DNA from: Ornithodoros turicata
Lineage: Eukaryota > Arthropoda > Arachnida > Ixodida > Argasidae
Reading direction: 5' to 3'
DNA: 64,000 bases
NCBI RefSeq assembly: GCF_037126465.1
Contig: NC_088201.1
Coordinates: forward strand, 229,220,016-229,284,015
Numbering within the stretch: position 1 is the first letter of the stretch; each line of letters opens with the position of its first letter. The notes beneath the pieces were generated by a model. It ran no database searches. It worked only from the letters and a program-made list of their open reading frames with translations, and had not been told where the DNA came from. This document shows, in pieces, positions 43,150 to 55,505 of this stretch. The position numbers and the translations under genes are program-made.

Positions 43150-43690
43150 TACAACAGTCATGTTTTGGTATTTTGAAAAAAATTTAAGCCTCTATGATTA
43201 GTCCAGTTTGAGACGACTTTGAAAAATTTGCTATACGCAGAGCTGTATAATAATGAGTTTTATTCGTTCAGGTAGACATTTCAGGAGTTCCGCAAAACAG
43301 GTGACGTTGAACATTATCTATTTACACTCGCTAGTCCCTTTTTATGCTCACACCTCGGATTGTTGCTCCTGGGGTGTCGCATCTGTCATATTAACATAGA
43401 TCACTCCTGGCGAAGCACGCTTTCCCTATGCCTAACGCGGGGGTCTCGTAAATTGGGACGAAGCTGGGATTATAATTGCACATCCGCTGGCACAAACAAA
43501 AATTGCAGTAATATGGAAGGTTCCTTTAACGTAATAAGGCAGTATCTAACATTTGCAACTATTTCCTAAAGCAAACGATCGGGGGCACACCACCATCCCC
43601 AAAGGATTCCGCGGGAACGCTATGAAGCAGAGCGTAACCAAAAAATTGCTTACAGTGACGGCTGTGCGATATTATCTCATATATCATAGC
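43150..43690. other. Unassigned interval
   Basis: Small frames only. A poly-C run follows at 43700. Confidence 0.4.
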
Positions 43691-43719
43691 TTGATAGCAC
43701 CCCCCCCCCCCTTTTAACA

Positions 43720-43850
43720 AAATACCTTTGTCCCTGGCAGCATTCAGCCCATCAACGTACTACACTCAAGGCTATCTTGACCTTTCTGGGTGCCATAGCA
43801 CTTCGATCCTTATTATGAAGGGGCTCATTATTTCTTATGGTAATGCGCTT
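43720..43850 (+). mobile_element. I/R1-type LINE 3' fragment
   Basis: Matches the final coding part at 31680-31760 (residues AILTFLGAIALRSLL correspond to AVFAFLDATGLGSSL). Truncated on both sides. Confidence 0.55.
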
Positions 43851-43944
43851 CTTAAGGGGCTTACATGTTTGTGTCGTCCCTAAGTGTGGTCTGCCTCGGC
43901 CAAATCTCGTTGTTTACGTCATTATTTCATTCCCCGCCTCACCA

Positions 43945-44030
43945 CAAGCGCTAATCCTGAAGATGTGGGTTCGAGCCCAACAGCCGACTGACCTTTTCAG
44001 CGACTTCCATCTTTCAGAATAATAATTGGA
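43945..44030 (+). mobile_element. tRNA-derived SINE, copy 3 (truncated)
   Basis: Only the half after the anticodon is left (CGCTAATCC..GAAGATGTGG, GGTTCGAGCCC) with the family tail CTTTTCAGCGACTTCCATCT. The A box half is gone. Confidence 0.6.
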
Positions 44031-44670
44031 GGTTTAATTAATAATAATGGGAGGGTGGCGAGACAACTGAGATCATGAGCGACGCCACAGCGGTCGGTCT
44101 GCGGATGGCTTTTGCCCACCTGAGGGTTCTTTAACGTGCGACGAAAGCTCATCACACGGCACCCCGTATTTAACGTCCCTCGCGGAAGACGGCGTGCCTA
44201 AGCAACTTGTACCCTGCCACCAAGTTGCTGGCGTCTTCGGCCGGGTACTTCCATCTTTCATCATTGATTTCTAGGCACTTGAGGCTTTGTATGTATTTGT
44301 CCCTCTGTGTGTTCCAGCCTCAGAACTTCAATTTCTCATGGACGAGTATCTCGTTGACATCAAAATGTTCGGTTGGAGATACGTTTTTGACAGCTCCACA
44401 AACCCTTGAATGTGCATAAACTGTTTCCGTGCATTTCTACGTCCTGCTCAAGCAAGGGCACCGAGAATTAAATTGGGGGCCACAGTCGGACATTACCATA
44501 CACAGCCAAACCTCCTGTTAACACCGGGGCAACGGTTTGGATCAACCACAATGCTGCACACTGCAGTGTCGTCTTGCAAGTACGACCTGCTTTGAAATTA
44601 TGGCCTCCTCCACGCTATCCTTTTGGAGTAACTGCAGATTAACCCTTGCGGCCTTGGATTTTTCAAATCT

Positions 44671-45264
44671 TCATTTGCATTCTTTTCCCACCAGATTTGG
44701 TTTCTATGTCGTTCGATGAACCCAAAAATACAAAATACTAGGTTACTATTTCTTCGCTGTAGAAGATGGCGTCATATACTAAATACAGGGTGTTCAAAAT
44801 TAAGCTTTCACGAGCACTTTATAAATAGGCGAACAAAAGAAAACTGGTGCTATTTTTTCTGTTCCTTGAGTAAGAAACAGGTGCTGTTAACTGTGTAGCA
44901 CCTGTTTCTTACTCAAGGAACGGAAACAATAGCACCAGTTTTCTTTTGTTCGCCTATTTACAAAAAACTCGTGAAAGCTAAATTTCGAACACCCAGTATA
45001 GTACAGCAGGGCTCAGTGGTTGTGAAAAGTGGTTGTGTACAGGATGATCACCTTGAGCTAACAGTTCTCAAAAATACTGCAGCGCATGTGGAAATGCTTC
45101 TGGAAGATGAACTTCTTCTGTTAGCCCCCAAAATTACCCGTACGACTACTTCATTTGTTTGTTTCGCCATTATACATTCCCTTTGCTTCGCTTTTCTTCA
45201 AACTCGTCCGTTAGCTCATGTAATCGACGATTCCCCTTGTCTGCCCAACCTCGTGAAGCAATTG
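44671..45264. repeat. Duplicated segment, copy 1 (carries MITE)
   Basis: About 380 bp, excluding the MITE, matches 47030-47405 at high identity (TTTCTATGTCGTTCGA; GGATGATCACCTTGAGCTAA; GCTCATGTAATCGACGATTC). No protein family was recognised in either copy. Confidence 0.85.
44786..44996. mobile_element. 211-bp hairpin MITE with TA duplication and empty site in window
   Basis: The ends CAGGGTGTTCAAAATTAAGC and (inverted) GAACACCCAG continue as nearly perfect arms around a short loop near 44890 (AGCACCTGTTTCTTACTCAA). TA occurs at both boundaries (44784-44785, 44997-44998). The paralogous segment reads ACTAAATATAGTAC at about 47139-47152 with a single TA and no insert, which defines the insertion exactly. 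Tc1/mariner-type target preference. Confidence 0.92.
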
Positions 45265-45747
45265 TCTCGATTGTCGCCCTCTTATCATCGAGTATCGGAC
45301 AATCAGGTGCTCTCTGCGGAGCGTCACAAAAGGCAGCGCACTCATAAGCACATAAGTGGTCCCGACAGGAGAATGGGCAGATAGCAATTCCAGACAGAAG
45401 GAAATGTGTGCGACAAAATGGCAATGCCAGAAACGCGGAATCAAAGAGCCGAAAAACAATGAGTGTAGAAACAATGGAAGAAGGGAAGCCAACTATCACC
45501 AGCGTAAAGATACAACAACTTGCAACACATTCTCTGCACAAAGAAAATCGCTCAAGTACTCGAAGTCCTGAATCACAGTCTGCCGAGGAACGATAAAATG
45601 CGACCACAGATTAAATCTCGTGCATTAAGAACTTCACAAAGTTTATAGATTTACGGAATTTATGCTACTCCAATCCACGTGCCTTTCACTGTGTAAATTC
45701 AGAATTGAGGCTTTCAGTATTGGAGGAAAATATGATACGGAAAAGCG

Positions 45748-45785
45748 CGCGTTTTTTTTTGTGTGTGTGTGTGTGTGTGTTTTCC
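45748..45785. repeat. GT microsatellite
   Basis: A T run followed by about ten GT units. It produces spurious VCVC-type frames. Confidence 0.85.
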
Positions 45786-45834
45786 TGATTGCCCGGTATG
45801 TTTATGTTCAGCAAGTATGTTTCAACCAGCCTTG

Positions 45835-46530
45835 TACGTATTTGGAGTATTGTATTTAAAATACCGTATTTTAAATACAATTTGCGGTATTTTGGTACTC
45901 TACTCAATACTTTTTGTTTTGTGTATTTGTACTCTATTTAAAATACATTTTATGGTATTTTCTACTCAATACTCTAATTACATATTTTGGATCTCCCTCT
46001 CAAACTTTCTGTGTCGTTCCATTATCTTGCTTGTTCAGTGGAAATTTCCTGAGTCCCTCGGACTTGAACCGGACATTGGCCCTTCTTGGAAGTCCCAGTT
46101 TGTGTACTAATCCTTGGCCAATGAGGGTTCATTATGTGCGCCCTAACGCTGTGACGCCGAATTCTGATCTCGCCGAGCAGGGACTTGCTAGAAGTTTGCT
46201 TTGTTCTGGGTCACATATACTTAGTGGAGTCATGTGGTGTCTCTTTGTCATCTTTTTGGGACTTGTGTTTAGATTACTCCTATCACACAGCGGCGACTAG
46301 CGTAGTGCGCGGGGTTTAGGTGATTCATGTTACATCGCGGCGACTTGCCGCATTGACCAGTGACTGGTGACTTTTTGCGTTCTAGGATAAATAGTATCTG
46401 AATTGTATTTCAAATACTTTTTGAAGTATTTTGTACTCTATCTTAATTACTTTAGTTTTCGTGTATACTCTATCTTAATTACATTCTAACGTTAGTATTT
46501 ATTATCTTATCTTAAATACATTTCTGAGTA
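45835..46530. mobile_element. AAATAC-rich inverted-repeat element (hAT-like MITE, tentative)
   Basis: Many copies of GTATTTTAAATAC, AATACTTTTTG and TACTCTAT lie in both orientations at 45835-45985 and 46390-46530 with an unrelated centre. Similar AAATAC-rich termini are known from arthropod hAT-type MITEs, but I could not place exact ends or a duplication. Confidence 0.45.
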
Positions 46531-47029
46531 TCTTGTACATGTCTGGTATCAACCATCACGCTCGTTTCCTTTTATCTCTGCTATGTGATCAACGACATTT
46601 AATTCTAGGGAGCTTTTTTTTCGTGTACATTAGTTAATTTCTGAAATTGTATTTGAAGTAAATTTAAATGCTTGAATGGAACCACGCCACTTGCCACGGC
46701 AATGGGATGCGGTTGTCCAGAAATTGAAAGTTTTTCGTGTCATTTTCCCCATTCCAAATACACATATTTTTGGTACTTAACCACAATTTGAGGTGATTTG
46801 CCCATCGCCGCAAGTGTTCATGTATTCAACATCATGCAATTTGATATTTATTTTGCTTCTCTCTGTACATTTAGTCCAAATCTGGAAATCAACAACACAA
46901 TAATGATTGTGATCTTTTTGCGGCTTTTCTAACTGGGTAATAAGTAGATGCACTGCACAAAGTAATGCAACTGTGTAAATTAAACACTATTTACGACTCC
47001 TCGTCATTCTATGCGTGCGAAACAAACTT
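46531..47029. other. Unassigned AT-rich interval
   Basis: No gene or repeat recognised. Confidence 0.4.
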
Positions 47030-47405
47030 CTTGCATTCTTTTCCCACCAGATTCGGTTTCTATGTCGTTCGAGGAACCCGAAAGTACAAAATAGCAGGTT
47101 ACTATTTCTTGGCTGTAGAAGATGGCGTCATGTACTAAATATAGTACATCAGGGCTCAGTGGTAGTGAAAAGTGGTTGTGTACAGGATGATCACCTTGAG
47201 CTAACAGTTGTCAAAAATACTGCAGCGCATGTGGAAATGCTTCTCGAAGATGGACTTCTTTGTTAGCCCCAAAAATTAGCCGTAGGGCTACTTCATTTGT
47301 TTGTTTCGCCATTATACATTCCCTGTGCCAAGCTTTTCTTGAAACTCGTCCGTTAGCTCATGTAATCGACGATTCCCTTAGTCTGCCCCACCTCGTGAAG
47401 CAATT
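47030..47405. repeat. Duplicated segment, copy 2 (empty site)
   Basis: Paralogue of 44671-45264 without the hairpin MITE. It lies 2.3 kb downstream in the same orientation. Confidence 0.85.
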
Positions 47406-47496
47406 TCTGCGTCTTCCTCTTTACCTGGATTATCTTCTCGCTCAGATGCCTTTCACTTACCAAGTAAGGAAACATGGAAATATGAGGGGAGAATTC

Positions 47497-50096
47497 CAGA
47501 GTTCGAGGTAACTCGTTACAAGTAACTCGTTACTGTAACTAAGTTGCTTGCTTTGGTAACTTGTAACTTAACTCGGTACTTTTGCGCCGTGGTAACTTTC
47601 AGGGGAACTCGTTCCTTTTTCGGGTAACTTTGCCAAAGTAAGATAAGTTAAGTTCCAAGTTACTTCTAACTCGCTTTTCACTCACGTCCACATATTTTCT
47701 TGCTTTCTCTCCGGTTCCTTCACGGCATTTTTTTGCCATAAAACGTGATATTCAATCAATGACAGTATTTTATTCAGGAAGTAAGAACCGCTGCCATTGA
47801 AATGAAGCTGAACCATTGTGCGCCCACAGGGAGTAAGATGCAAAGCGTTCGAATAGACCTCTACCAGAGAAACGTCATCATGACATTGGTAGACAGACTG
47901 AAACCGAAACAAACCGGGAGGAGAGGGCTGGGTTTCACGAACGGGCACTTGTTTGCTGCCTCCCATGGAAAGAAAAGCAGGACCGAGGGTCGCGTCCCCT
48001 TAAGGGACCATATCGTAATCCCCTCAAGACCGTGGCTTTCGGGCGCGACCTTGTTCACCTCTAGCTTCGAGTGTAGTTCAATTCTACCAAATTTGTGGCG
48101 CTGTCGAACACTATGACGTGATTTGTTTACAAACAGGGAGAGGTATATTGTTGGACATAAACGAAAACGATCTTTAAGAGAGCGTGTTGCACTCCTCCGC
48201 AGGCAACTCAAGGTCTAACTCAACTGCTCACGCGCGTTGCACCTGCGTAATGCTATTTTGTGTCCGAAGTAACTTGGAAGTAACTCGTTCTTTTTTTTAA
48301 GTAACTCAGTAACTGCGAGTTACATTTCAGACTGAAGAACTTCGTTATTAACTTAGTTACATTTTTCACACGATAACTTAACTTGTAACGAGTTCTTTTT
48401 TTGCCAGGTAACTTCTCAATCTATGGAGAATTCTTCGTCGCAAAACAATACCTACTGGGCGCAAGTCACAGCAATAAAATAAATAAGAAAGCAAATGAAA
48501 CACAGGTAGCGAAAAGGAACACTTCCTGGGCCCAACTTCCAAGGAGTGACAGCTCGTGCTACGAATACCGCCGAAGTTGGCTTCTCGACGGCTGTCATTT
48601 TCAACCTTCATGCCACCGTTTCACTACTCGATAAAATCGAAGAACATTCGAATACAATTGGGTGGATAGAATAAAAAAAAAGTCCACGAGATAAAATCAG
48701 TGTGAATTAAACCCAAACAACCTTGCTGACGATGCCACACGGGTGACCTGAACGTGGAATAAAAAAAAAATAAGTCAAACTTTGCTCTCACCTGAGACAT
48801 GCTTCACAAACGGTGCACCCCTCCGAGTCGAGACTCTGTACTAATGTACCTAAGGGTACAGTACCTTCAATTGACAACAATGAGAGCTTTCAATCGCTGA
48901 AGCAACGGTATCTGCGATGATGCTTACGGAGTTACCGCAGCTCTTGAACTGACCACGTTATCGCAACTCCGTCCCTTCCTCGCCGGCACCATCATTGTCG
49001 CAAGTACGAAATACTGATATGGCAAGGGGGACGAAGGTATAGGCGGTGCCATAGACTTACTGGTACAATACGGCGGGCCTTAAAGCCCTCTAACACTCCG
49101 CAGTTATCTGCTTCGACTGCCCAGTTCGTGTGCGTGTCTTCTCATCTTCCAGAGAGCTCAAAATGGCGGAGGTGAGTCGCCCATGACTGTTTACTGTAGA
49201 AGAAATCGTTGTCATTAGGTTTCATGGATACATGCATTCATGCATCGATACGAGTACGCAGACTTGTGCCCGTTACGAAAAAATAGGAACTAAATACCGT
49301 TACGCTTTACTTCAGAAAAAAGTAACTACATACGTTACTCGTTACCAACATGCAAAAGTAACGAGTTTTCGTTACTCACAGGTAACGAGTTACTTTTTCG
49401 TTACCGCCGCATAGTTAAACGAGCCAACAAACATGCCGTCACTTGCCTTCAACTCATTATTAATGAGAAATTGCACTTCACAAGAAGGTGATACTCGAAA
49501 TTTACATCGGTGATCCTCGTTCTCTTTCGTGTGAAGACATCTGCTGCCGAAGTGAGGGTGATCGGAGGTTATGAAAACACAAGAAAATACACCGGTTTTC
49601 GTGCCACCGATCACCAACGGTTCCCCAAACCAGACGAGGGGCTGCGTCATAATTTAGGGCGCTCAGAAGCTTAGCAAAGACAAGAAAAGGCTAGAATTCG
49701 AAACGCGTTTTTTTTTTTTTTTTTTTTGTAGCCATAGCACAATTGGTGCCCATTCTTGGGAAGGAGTGATGGTCGGAGATTACGGAAACAAGAGAAAAGA
49801 CAAGGGCATTCAGCACGTCAACAACACATCCAGCGAGGGACTGCAATAATACTTTGAGTCACACGTGGTCGTGGGTCACGCAGGTCCACGCATTATGCCA
49901 CACGGAGTACCCCAAATGTGCTCCCGCGCGCTGAAGAAAAGGAACAAGTAACGTCAGTAACGAGTTACCAATTTTTGTAACTGATTCCGTTACTATTACC
50001 ATTTTTTAACAAGTAACTGAATCGTTACTTCGTTACCAAAAAAGTAGCCGTTACCAAGTAACGAGTTACTTGTAACGAGTTAGGCACAACTCTGCG
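47497..50096. mobile_element. Foldback element(s) built from GTAACTCGTTAC repeats
   Basis: The left end CAGAGTTCGAGGTAACTCGT and the right end (inverted) AACGAGTTAGGCACAACTCTG have similar outer sequences. Arrays of TAACTCGTTAC or GTAACGAGTTAC variants lie at 47510-47680, 48260-48415, 49290-49415 and 49930-50090. Either one 2.6-kb foldback element or two nested ones are present. Between the arrays there is no recognised protein. Confidence 0.55.
49162..49175 (+). other. Possible short first exon (MAE) with donor site
   Basis: CTCAAAATGGCGGAG is followed at once by GTGAGT, a consensus 5' splice site. The upstream 100 bases are free of repeats and pyrimidine-rich (CTTCTCATCTTCC), as at many arthropod housekeeping promoters. 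No downstream exon is seen in the window, so this is speculative. Confidence 0.2.
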
Positions 50097-50276
50097 AGTA
50101 CGATACATGACTGAGGTGCCGTACCAAAAGAATCACAGTACAGAGGATCATGTAACAGGTGTCTGTCTGTGTGGTGTGCGACATGCCTACGTGTAACGTA
50201 GTGTAGACATTTAGCAAGTATGAGCAGTAATGAGAAGAAATCTGGAAGTTCATCATGGCGACGAAGGCCTATTAGT

Positions 50277-50376
50277 NNNNNNNNNNNNNNNNNNNNNNNN
50301 NNNNNNNNNNNNNNNNNNNNNNNNNNNNNNNNNNNNNNNNNNNNNNNNNNNNNNNNNNNNNNNNNNNNNNNNNNNN
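50277..50376. other. Assembly gap (100 N)
   Basis: Exactly 100 N. The 30 bases before it (50246-50275) and after it (50377-50406) are the same except for one base, so the gap probably hides an unmerged overlap or a tandem repeat. Confidence 0.98.
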
Positions 50377-50406
50377 AAGTTCATCATGGCGTCGAAGGCC
50401 TATTAG

Positions 50407-50841
50407 GTGTTGGCGACGCGCGATTACGGCCACTTCCCACTTGGCGACGCCCGAGGCGGCGTCGTGAGCGGGCGGCGGAAGTGGAGGCGCATTTCCGCCG
50501 CCCTGTCAGCGCGCACGATTTTCATGTTCCCGCCCCAGTGGCATCCCGTCGTCCAGAGCAGACGAAACATCAGGAGGCGTGACCTTTCTGTGCCACCTAA
50601 TTGGTCGCCCCCCCCCCCCCCCCCCCCCCCAGCTGTCGCTCTCCGTTTCTTCTCTCCCGACTCCGGAGTCCGGACTATTTCCCGGGCAGTCTATTTCCGA
50701 CGCCCGCTCACGCCGCCGCCGCCGCCGATTCAGTCGATCAGGGCACCGCTGCGGCTGTCAGGTTGCGAAGTTTTAACTTTTCCGTTTGCATGTATTCCTC
50801 CATTTTCCCGATCGTTCGTTGTTTGTAGCAAACTGTAGCTT
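50407..50841. other. GC-rich sequence with poly-C and CCG runs
   Basis: Contains a poly-C run at about 50609-50630 and a GCC triplet run near 50711-50726. The overlapping open frames with poly-P and poly-R are compositional. This could be a CpG-rich promoter-like region, but no exon is supported. Confidence 0.4.
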
Positions 50842-53800
50842 CACATATACGTACGATGCATAGGGGGGCCAGGGTAATCTGAAAAACAAATACAACAACT
50901 ATTAATATCGGCTACATAAAAAAACGATATGCTACTGGAACTCTATATCCTGAAAGAGAACATTCACATATACGTACGATGCATAGGGGGGCAGGGTAAT
51001 CTGAAAACAAATACAACAACTATTAATATCGGCTACATAAAAACGATATGCTACTGGAACTCTATATCCTGAAAGAGAACATTCACATATACGTACGATG
51101 CATAGGGGGGCCAGGGTAATCTGAAAAACAAATACAACAACTGTTAATATCGGCTACATAAAAAAACGATATGCTACTGGAACTCTATATCCTGAAAGAG
51201 AACATTCACATATACGTACGATGCATAGGGGGGCCAGGGTAATCTGAAAAACAAATACAACAACTATTAATATCGGCTACATAAAAACGATATGCCACTG
51301 GAACTCTATATCCTGAAAGAGAACATTCACATATACGTACGATGCATAGGGGGGGGGGGCAGGGTAATCTGAAAACAAATACAACAACTATTAATATCGG
51401 CTACATAAAAACGATATGCCACTGGAACTCTATATCCTGAAAGACAACATTCACATATACGTACGATGCATAGGGGGGGGGGCAGGGTAATCTGAAAACA
51501 AATACAACAACTATTAATATCGGCTACATAAAAACGATATGCTACTGGAACTCTATATCCTGAAAGAGAACATTCACATATACGTACGATGCATAGGGGG
51601 GCCAGGGTAATCTGAAAAACAAATACAACAACTGTTAATATCGGCTACATAAAAAAACGATATGCTACTGGAACTCTATATCCTGAAAGAGAACATTCAC
51701 ATATACGTACGATGCATAGGGGGGCCAGGGTAATCTGAAAAACAAATACAACAACTATTAATATCGGCTACATAAAAACGATATGCTACTGGAACTCTAT
51801 ATCCTGAAAGAGAACATTCACATATACGTACGATGCATAGGGGGGGGGGGGGCAGGGTAATCTGAAAACAAATACAACAACTATTAATATCGGCTACATA
51901 AAAAAACGATATGCTACTGGAACTCTATATCCTGAAAGAGAACATTCACATATACGTACGATGCATAGGGGGGCCAGGGTAATCTGAAAAACAAATACAA
52001 CAACTATTAATATCGGCTACATAAAAAAACGATATGCTACTGGAACTCTATATCCTGAAAGAGAACATTCACATATACGTACGATGCATAGGGGGGCCAG
52101 GGTAATCTGAAAAACAAATACAACAACTGTTAATATCGGCTACATAAAAAAACGATATGCTACTGGAACTCTATATCCTGAAAGAGAACATTCACATATA
52201 CGTACGATGCATAGGGGGGGGGGCAGGGTAATCTGAAAAACAAATACAACAACTATTAATATCGGCTACATAAAAAAACGATATGCTACTGGAACTCTAT
52301 ATCCTGAAAGAGAACATTCACATATACGTACGATGCATAGGGGGGGGGGGGGGCAGGGTAATCTGAAAAACAAATACAACAACTATTAATATCGGCTACA
52401 TAAAAAAACGATATGCTACTGGAACTCTATATCCTGAAAGAGAACATTCACATATACGTACGGTGCATAGGGGGGGGGGGGGCAGGGTAATCTGAAAAAC
52501 AAATACAACAACTATTAATATCGGCTACATAAAAAAACGATATGCTACTGGAACTCTATATCCTGAAAGAGAACATTCACATATACGTACGATGCATAGG
52601 GGGGGGGCAGGGTAATCTGAAAACAAATACAACAACTATTAATATCGGCTACATAAAAAAACGATATGCTACTGGAACTCTATATCCTGAAAGAGAACAT
52701 TCACATATACGTACGATGCATAGGGGGGGGGGCAGGGTAATCTGGAAACAAATACAACAACTGTTAATATCGGCTACATAAAAAAACGATATGCTACTGG
52801 AACTCTATATCCTGAAAGAGAACATTCACATATACGTACGATGCATAGGGGGGCCAGGGTAATCTGAAAAACAAATACAACAACTATTAATATCGGCTAC
52901 ATAAAAAAACGATATGCTACTGGAACTCTATATCCTGAAAGAGAACATTCACATATACGTACGATGCATAGGGGGGCCAGGGTAATCTGAAAAACAAATA
53001 CAACAACTGTTAATATCGGCTACATAAAAAAACGATATGCTACTGGAACTCTATATCCTGAAAGAGAACATTCACATATACGTACGATGCATAGGGGGGG
53101 GGGGGCAGGGTAATCTGAAAAACAAATACAACAACTATTAATATCGGCTACATAAAAAAACGATATGCTACTGGAACTCTATATCCTGAAAGAGAACATT
53201 CACATATACGTACGATGCATAGGGGGGGGGGGCAGGGTAATCTGAAAAACAAATACAACAACTATTAATATCGGCTACATAAAAAAACGATATGCTACTG
53301 GAACTCTATATCCTGAAAGAGAACATTCACATATACGTACGATGCATAGGGGGGGGGCAGGGTAATCTGAAAAACAAATACAACAACTATTAATATCGGC
53401 TACATAAAAAAACGATATGCTACTGGAACTCTATATCCTGAAAGAGAACATTCACATATACGTACGATGCATAGGGGGGGGGGGGCAGGGTAATCTGAAA
53501 ACAAATACAACAACTATTAATATCGGCTACATAAAAAAACGATATGCTACTGGAACTCTATATCCTGAAAGAGAACATTCACATATACGTACGATGCATA
53601 GGGGGGCCAGGGTAGTCTGAAAACAAAGACAACAACTATGAATATCATCATGTACATAAAATGATATGCCACTGGAACACTATATCCTGAAAGAGAACAT
53701 TCACTTATACATACGATGCATAGGGGGGCCGGGGTAGTCTGAAAACAAAGACAACAACTATGAATATCATCATGTACATAAAATGATATGCCATTGGAAC

Positions 53801-53890
53801 ACTATATCCTGAAAGAGAATGTTCACTAATACATACACTGCATAGGGGGGGCCCGGGTAGTCTGAAAACAAAGACAACAACTATTAATAT
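50842..53890. repeat. Tandem array, 25 monomers of about 123 bp
   Basis: GTACGATGCATAG recurs 25 times between 50851 and 53833 at spacings of 119-130 bp. Each monomer contains GATATGCTACTGGAACTCTA, TATCCTGAAAGAGAACATTC, a G run of 6-13 bases, and ATTAATATCGGCTACATAAA. Length changes come mainly from the G run and the A run. The last three monomers (from 53590) are diverged (GAATATCATCATGTACATAA). Frames read through the array are not genes. Confidence 0.97.
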
Positions 53891-54146
53891 CAAGCATGGT
53901 AACGAGACCTATAACTATACTCACTGTCAGGAGGTGGTATCCAGTGAGTATCTAAAAAGATATTTGCAATTCAGATCAAGCATGGTAACGAGATCTATAA
54001 CTATACTCACTGTCTGGTGGTGGTACTCGGTGATCGTCTAAAAGATATTTGCAATTAAGATCAGACATGGAAACAGGATCTATAACTATATTCACTGTCT
54101 GGTGGTGGTACCCGGTGATCGTCTAAAAAGATATTTGAAAGAGATC
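53890..54146. repeat. Three tandem 86-bp repeats
   Basis: TCAAGCATGGTAACGAGA (or a variant) starts at 53890, 53976 and 54061. Each unit ends in CTAAAA.GATATTTG. Unrelated in sequence to the preceding 123-bp array. Confidence 0.9.
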
Positions 54147-54550
54147 AACTAATCAAAGTCATATGCTGGTACATACTTTCATTTGATACCACACAAACTG
54201 ATTCATCTGAATTAAACTCATATATTAAAGGGACTCTGACCAGAAGTTCGACAAATATTTCGTTTGCATCTATTACGAAGGTATAATATGCCTCCAAGCC
54301 ACACGCGGAATATTTTGGCTGTGCGCGGAGGCAAAGTTTGCCAAACAGGGAGCTGAAAACCGGCTTCGCTTTTCCCCCTCAACTCGCGCAATCGGGGCCG
54401 AAATCTAGCCTCTTTGCAGTGGACATCCACCAATTTCCGTGTGCGTGACGAAATCACGAGGGCCACGTTTCATTGGGCGCCCGGACCGGAAGTTCTGTTG
54501 TTAGTGAGTTTGTGAGAGCGCCGGCATCTGTCCGGAAAGCGATCTTCAGT

Positions 54551-54758
54551 ATGGACGTCGAAGGCAGAAATGCGGAGACTTCGAGTCCGGAACTTCTTTC
54601 TGACCTTTCTGCGATCGAGACATCGAGAAGAAAATTCAGCGTGCTGAACAGCTCGGTAGGCCTTCGAAAGTCGCCGATGCCGCGAATGCGAGACGAAGTT
54701 AGAGCTCTACGAACATCAGTTACAGATGAAGCAAACAGCATGAGTCGCCTGTCTTCAG
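54551..54758 (+). CDS. Candidate first coding exon, unknown protein
   Basis: The ATG at 54551 opens a 69-codon exon (starts MDVEGRNAETSSPELLSD, ends SVTDEANSMSRLSS) followed by a strong donor (CAG|gtaagc at 54758/54759). Joined in phase to a 36-base exon at 55506-55541 (acceptor ctgtgtag, donor AAG|gtgagt), the frame continues DDADTLRIASLQ. The C-terminal half has heptad-like spacing suggestive of a coiled coil. It lies just inside the left terminus of the TTAA element, where a transposase or captured gene would start. Function unknown. Confidence 0.4.
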
Positions 54759-55505
54759 GTAAGCGATGAGCTTTTTAACGCACACTGTGATCGAACATGT
54801 AAACGTTCTCAGAAATTTCGTGTTCCGATATCTAATGCGCACTTGCTGTTCATGGTGCCGGTGTGGCTGGTGTGTCATAATGCCGAAGGAGATCGAATGC
54901 TTGTGCTGCAAGGAGCTCGAAAACACTGCCGAATGACTGCAGTATGAGTGCATTACAACCCACAAAGATTTCCAACTTCTATTCTTCAATATGACTGTCC
55001 TGAAGGTCGCATATTGAACTCCGTGGGCAGCGCGAACCTATGAGCGACTGTATTCACAAGTAAGTCACATGTGTCCTTGTCGAACGATGTTAAAATTTGG
55101 GCGCCCAAAACTGGTTTGGTCCTGCAATAGAGTCGTTAAAAACTGCAGTACAGGGCGCAGCACATAAAAAGGCTATACAGTACACGACTCTGAACTGGAG
55201 AAAACCAATATAGGCAATTTTGTAATTGTCAGTGTGCTGTGTCCTGAGTCACGTTTTTATGTATTGCCCTGTGCATAAGGTTTTAGCGTAGGTTTTTAGC
55301 GATATTGAGTGTTCTTGATTGTCGATTCAGTGAAAAGTAAAACAATTTTGGGTTCTAACAGAACACAGCATGTGTAGTAATGTACAAGGTGTGGGCAGGT
55401 AAACTGCAGTTACTCTCAGGTACATGTAGAAATGACAATGCACACACACTGTACTATAACCGGTTACCTATTTGCCTAAACTATATTTTATGTACATCTG
55501 TGTAG

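Noticed and set aside
45748..46110. Cysteine/valine-rich frames near 45763
   Set aside because: They come from the GT microsatellite and AAATAC-rich repeats.
50220..50582. 120-codon frame across the N gap
   Set aside because: Reading frame over unknown sequence, with duplicated flanks. Cannot be supported.
52542..53620. Repeated 67-79 codon frames in the tandem array
   Set aside because: They follow the 123-bp repeat unit and end at variable G runs. No coding signature.
50842..53890. CRISPR-like regular repeats
   Set aside because: Whole monomers of about 123 bp are repeated with no unique spacers, so this is satellite DNA in a eukaryotic context.
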